DNA from: JAJDUF01 sp965214295
GTDB lineage: Bacteria > Chloroflexota > UBA11872 > UBA12225 > JAJDUF01
Reading direction: 5' to 3'
DNA length: 64,000 bases
Assembly (NCBI GenBank): GCA_965214295.1
Contig: OZ243944.1
Location: forward strand, 1,054,001-1,118,000
This document shows positions 61,002-64,000 of the stretch, in pieces (position 1 is the stretch's first letter; every line of letters begins with the position of its first letter). The notes below the pieces were generated by a model that searched no databases, had not been told where the DNA came from, and worked only from the letters and a program-made list of their open reading frames with translations. A program made the position numbers and the translations under genes.

Positions 61002-62762
61002 ATGGACACCGTCACCCTCTCGAATATCTCCAAGTCGTTCACTATCCGGCACGAGCAGAGCCGCACGCTGCAAGAAACGGTGCTCGGTTTCCTGCTCCGG
61101 CGGCGCGAGGCCCCGGAGGAGTTCTGGGCGCTGCGGGAGGTTTCCTTTCGCGCCGCGCGGGGCCAAACGCTGGGGATTGTCGGGCAGAACGGATCGGGCA
61201 AGAGCACGATCCTGAAACTCATTGCGGGGACGCTGCGCCCTACGTCCGGCACCGTGCAGACCAACGGACGAGTCTTCGCGCTGCTGGAGTTAGGCGCCGG
61301 CTTTCATCCCGATCTGACCGGACGGGAGAACATCTTTCTGAACGGATCGTTCCTGGGGTTGAGGCGCCGGGAGATGGCGCGGCACTACGAGTCCATTCTG
61401 CGCTTTGCCGAACTGGAAACCTTCATTGACACGCCGCTCAAACACTATTCCTCGGGGATGCAGATGCGGCTCGGCTTTGCTATCGCAGCGCACGTTGACC
61501 CCGACATTCTGGTGATTGACGAGGTGCTAGCCGTTGGCGATGCCTCATTTCGTCAGAAGTGCTTTGCCACGCTGTCCGACTTCAAGCGCGAGGGGAAAAC
61601 GATCATTTTCGTATCGCACGACGCGGTGGCCGTGCGCCGCTTCTGCGACGAGGCGCTCTGGATCGAGGCCGGCCGCGTGCGCGAGATCGGCGATCCCGAA
61701 CGGGTGACGCGGGACTATCTGGCCGAGGCGCAGGCCGGCCGGCCCAAGAACGGCAGCGCGGCCCGCGACGACGACGCCACGGAGGCCGTCGCCGCGCCAC
61801 CGCTCTCGCTCCGGCTGGTGGAGACCATTGATCCGGCTACACAACCAACGACCCACTTCTTTCCCGGCGTGCCGGTGACGGTGCGGCTGTCGTATCAGGC
61901 GCGTGTGGACTGCGAGGACGTGACCTTTGCCGTGGGGCTGCACCGCCCCGACGGGAGTACGCTCCACACCGTCACGACCCGCGCGCGAGGCGGACTGACG
62001 GTGCCGGCCGGAGAGGGCGAAGTGCTGTGCAGCCTGGGAGTGCTCCCACTCGGACCGGGCGAATACGCGATCTCCGGCGGCGTATGGCTGGGCGCCGACT
62101 GGCGCGGAGCCGGCGAGCGCCGCTTTCGGGCGGCCCGCTTTGCCCTGGAGCCGCGCCACGCTCCCGGCACGACACTGGTGGCACTGGCGCCGCGCTGGCT
62201 ACGCCTGCCCGACGCGCCTGCGGCCGGCCACACGCGCCCGGTGCCAAGCACGGGCGGAGATTCCCGTTTGTGCGGAAATGACGAGGGACGGGAGGGGGGT
62301 GTAGACGGCGGACGGGAGGGGGGGGCAGGTGGCGATATTCCCGTGTGCTGGCAGCGGCCGCCGCCGCGCGTGGTGATGGGCGCGGGGGAAGAGCAGTTCT
62401 TGGGTCACGGCTGGTACCCGACGGAGGACTGGCCGCCGCCGGTGCGCTGGATGGGGCTGTTGGCATCGGTCTTTCTCACCCAAGACGACCTCGCGCAGAG
62501 TGTCGGGGTTGCCATTGTCCGGCCGCATCACGGACCACGCCCGGCGACGGGGCGCGTGCTGGTGAACAACCGGGTAGTGGGGACGTTTATGCTCGCGTCG
62601 CCGGGGCTGGAGCGGTTCAGCTATCCAGTGCCGGCAGTACCGGCACCGCGCCCGGTCGAAGTCAAGATCGAGGTGGACGAGCCGCTGGTGCCGGCCGACC
62701 TCGGTCTGAGCGACGATACCCGCGCCCTCGGCGTCGCAGTGCAGGAGGTTTGGTTCGAGTGA
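61002..62762 (+). CDS. wzt: polysaccharide ABC transporter ATP-binding protein (Wzt-type)
   Basis: A 586-aa ATPase of the Wzt family. The N-terminal nucleotide domain has Walker A GQNGSGKST (about 62-70), signature YSSGMQMRL (about 149-157), and Walker B ILVIDEVLAVGD. Residues about 265-586 are a C-terminal beta-rich domain that binds the glycan end group. At about residues 420-446 the protein reads through a type A palindromic repeat (GGDSRLCGNDEGREGG) and a Gly-rich stretch, which looks like an insertion inside that domain. It follows wzm and overlaps the next glycosyltransferase start (GTGA). Confidence 0.9.
   Translation: MDTVTLSNISKSFTIRHEQSRTLQETVLGFLLRRREAPEEFWALREVSFRAARGQTLGIVGQNGSGKSTILKLIAGTLRPTSGTVQTNGRVFALLELGAGFHPDLTGRENIFLNGSFLGLRRREMARHYESILRFAELETFIDTPLKHYSSGMQMRLGFAIAAHVDPDILVIDEVLAVGDASFRQKCFATLSDFKREGKTIIFVSHDAVAVRRFCDEALWIEAGRVREIGDPERVTRDYLAEAQAGRPKNGSAARDDDATEAVAAPPLSLRLVETIDPATQPTTHFFPGVPVTVRLSYQARVDCEDVTFAVGLHRPDGSTLHTVTTRARGGLTVPAGEGEVLCSLGVLPLGPGEYAISGGVWLGADWRGAGERRFRAARFALEPRHAPGTTLVALAPRWLRLPDAPAAGHTRPVPSTGGDSRLCGNDEGREGGVDGGREGGAGGDIPVCWQRPPPRVVMGAGEEQFLGHGWYPTEDWPPPVRWMGLLASVFLTQDDLAQSVGVAIVRPHHGPRPATGRVLVNNRVVGTFMLASPGLERFSYPVPAVPAPRPVEVKIEVDEPLVPADLGLSDDTRALGVAVQEVWFE
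62259..62282 (+). repeat. type A palindromic repeat inside the wzt coding sequence
   Basis: GATTCCCGTTTGTGCGGAAATGAC, in frame, encoding DSRLCGND. The downstream stretch to about 62340 is G-rich and also looks unlike the rest of the gene. Confidence 0.7.
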
Positions 62763-64000
62763 GTGCCGGCGATCCTGCACCCTACGTCTCGGTCTTTATC
62801 CTCAACTACAACGGGCTGGAGGTGCTGCCGGCGTGCTTGGAGGCGCTGCGCTACACGGACTACCCAAAGGAGCGCTGGCAGGCCATCGTGCTCGATAACG
62901 GGTCACGGGACGGCTCCGCCGAGCGGGCCGAGCAGGCGCATCCTTGGTTGGAGGTCCGGCGGTTGGGCCGCAATCTCGGCTTCGCGGCCGGCAACAACGC
63001 CGGATTGCGGTCGGCGCCAGGACCTTACGCGGCATTGCTGAACTCGGATACCGAGGTGGAGCCGGGGTGGCTCACCGCGCTCGTGCAGGACGCCGAGGCC
63101 AACCCGGAGGCCGGCGCCGGCACCGCCAAGCTCCTCTTCCGCCATCGCCGCCTGCCGGTGCAGCTGCAAACGGCCGGTTTCGTCCCGGCGTACTCCGGCA
63201 TTGGCGATACGCGGCTGTTGGGATTGCAAGTGCAGGATGCTACCTCGCTGGTCGGCGGTCAACGGGTCGCGGCCCACTGGGGAATAGACTGCTTTGCGCC
63301 GGAAACCGGCCCCTACGGTCCTTTCCGCTGGACAAGCACCGCCGGCACGCTGGAGATCGCCGCCGAGCCGGGTGAGCAGACCGAGCTTTATCTGCGCCTC
63401 GCCGCCCCCCGCCCGGACAATGCGACCGTGCCGTTCTCGGTGACGGTCGGAGATGAAACGGTCGCGCGGAGCAGCGCCGGGGCCACCTTCTCCGACTACC
63501 ACGTCTCTCTGCCGGGGAGGCTGACGACCGCCGCGCGGCCGATCATCCAGAACGCCGGGACGCTGCTGCTGGCAAACGGCGCCGGCCGCGACCGGGGGGC
63601 CGTGTTACGCCAGGGCCGGCCGGCCCACGAGCCGGACGAGGGACAATACGACGAGCCAGAGGAGGTCTTCGGCTTTTGCGGCGCAGCCTGTCTGCTCCGC
63701 CGCAGTGCCTTGGATGAGGTGGACTACTTCGATCCGCACTTCTTTCTTTACTACGAGGATCTTGATCTGAGCTGGCGACTGCGGCTGCGCGGCTGGACGA
63801 TCCGGTACGTGCCGCAGTCGGTCGTGTGGCACTACCACGCGGCCACGAGCGGCGAATGGTCGCCGCTCTTTACCTACTATGTGGACCGCAACCGTCCGTT
63901 GATGCTCACCAAGAATGGGCCGGCGCGGCTGGCCGCCCGCGAGCTGGCCGGTTATGCGGCCGACGCCGGGCTAACGGCGATGCGACTGGTGCGAGCTATC
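62759..64000 (+). CDS. GT2 family glycosyltransferase with an inserted beta-rich domain, partial
   Basis: The gene runs off the right edge (414 codons seen). It starts GTG at 62759, overlapping the wzt stop. The GT-A core is clear: VSVFILNYNGLEVLPACLEAL, AIVLDNGSRDGS, FAAGNNAGLR and LLNSDTEVEPGWLTALV. The core continues near residue 290 with EEVFGFCGAACLLRRSAL and FFLYYEDLDLSWRLRLRGW. Between them, at about residues 148-260, an extra segment (EQTELYLRLAAPRPDNATVPFSVTV and neighbours) reads as a beta-sandwich and is not part of normal GT2 enzymes. It is co-transcribed with wzm/wzt. Confidence 0.88.
   Translation, partial: MSAGDPAPYVSVFILNYNGLEVLPACLEALRYTDYPKERWQAIVLDNGSRDGSAERAEQAHPWLEVRRLGRNLGFAAGNNAGLRSAPGPYAALLNSDTEVEPGWLTALVQDAEANPEAGAGTAKLLFRHRRLPVQLQTAGFVPAYSGIGDTRLLGLQVQDATSLVGGQRVAAHWGIDCFAPETGPYGPFRWTSTAGTLEIAAEPGEQTELYLRLAAPRPDNATVPFSVTVGDETVARSSAGATFSDYHVSLPGRLTTAARPIIQNAGTLLLANGAGRDRGAVLRQGRPAHEPDEGQYDEPEEVFGFCGAACLLRRSALDEVDYFDPHFFLYYEDLDLSWRLRLRGWTIRYVPQSVVWHYHAATSGEWSPLFTYYVDRNRPLMLTKNGPARLAARELAGYAADAGLTAMRLVRAI

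Overview
The window looks like chromosomal DNA of a high-GC bacterium, most likely a member of the Chloroflexota (Thermomicrobia-like or an uncultured lineage). This is an inference from gene content: an FtsB/DivIC-dut-hpt cluster beside ftsH, CotH/lamin-tail surface proteins, solute-binding lipoproteins, hydantoinase and GMC oxidoreductase operons, and Wzm/Wzt polysaccharide export. It also rests on the dense palindromic dispersed repeats; no rRNA is present to confirm it.

Layout. 1-4.5 kb: start of a PLP-dependent D-amino-acid enzyme, a solute-binding lipoprotein with a collagen-like linker, and a two-subunit GMC dehydrogenase whose large subunit is frameshifted. 5-6.9 kb: an unrecognised 581-aa protein and a tautomerase. 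7.2-12.7 kb: three acyl-CoA carboxylase subunits, split by an orphan D12-class DNA methyltransferase and an AbrB-type antitoxin. 12.7-20.8 kb: an accessory stretch with two related hairpins ahead of an Arg-rich protein, a 1,214-aa protein with the architecture of animal SAMD9 proteins, a BtrH-like protein and a DUF4143 ATPase. 20.9-22.5 kb: a 49-aa protein and threonine synthase. 23.4-30.3 kb: an amber-interrupted CotH gene, a Gfo/Idh dehydrogenase, a phosphatase with UGA at its catalytic cysteine, small genes, a RelE/Phd module and a GH172-type protein. 30.4-34.1 kb: a two-gene cassette (RecQ helicase fused to a phosphoribosyltransferase, plus a DprA-like protein) between 163-bp direct repeats, the right one covering the 3' end of a NYN nuclease gene. 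35-41.5 kb: SDR, ABC exporter (permease frameshifted), PNPOx-like and MBL-like proteins, P-loop kinase and a frameshifted PIN toxin with antitoxin. 41.8-46.4 kb: racemase-hyuA-hyuB operon. 46.7-52.4 kb: tRNA-Ile(UAU), ftsH, TolB-like-ftsB-dut-hpt, and queF. 52.4-57.7 kb: two intact CotH paralogues. 57.9-64 kb: recX and a polysaccharide locus (two GT2 transferases, wzm, wzt).

The two most interesting items are the bacterial SAMD9-like protein at 13.8-17.4 kb and the RecQ-PRTase/DprA cassette at 30.6-33.9 kb. Both are predicted to be defence-related by architecture. Five genes carry single lesions (three frameshifts, one amber, one UGA). Whether these are real or assembly errors matters for interpretation.
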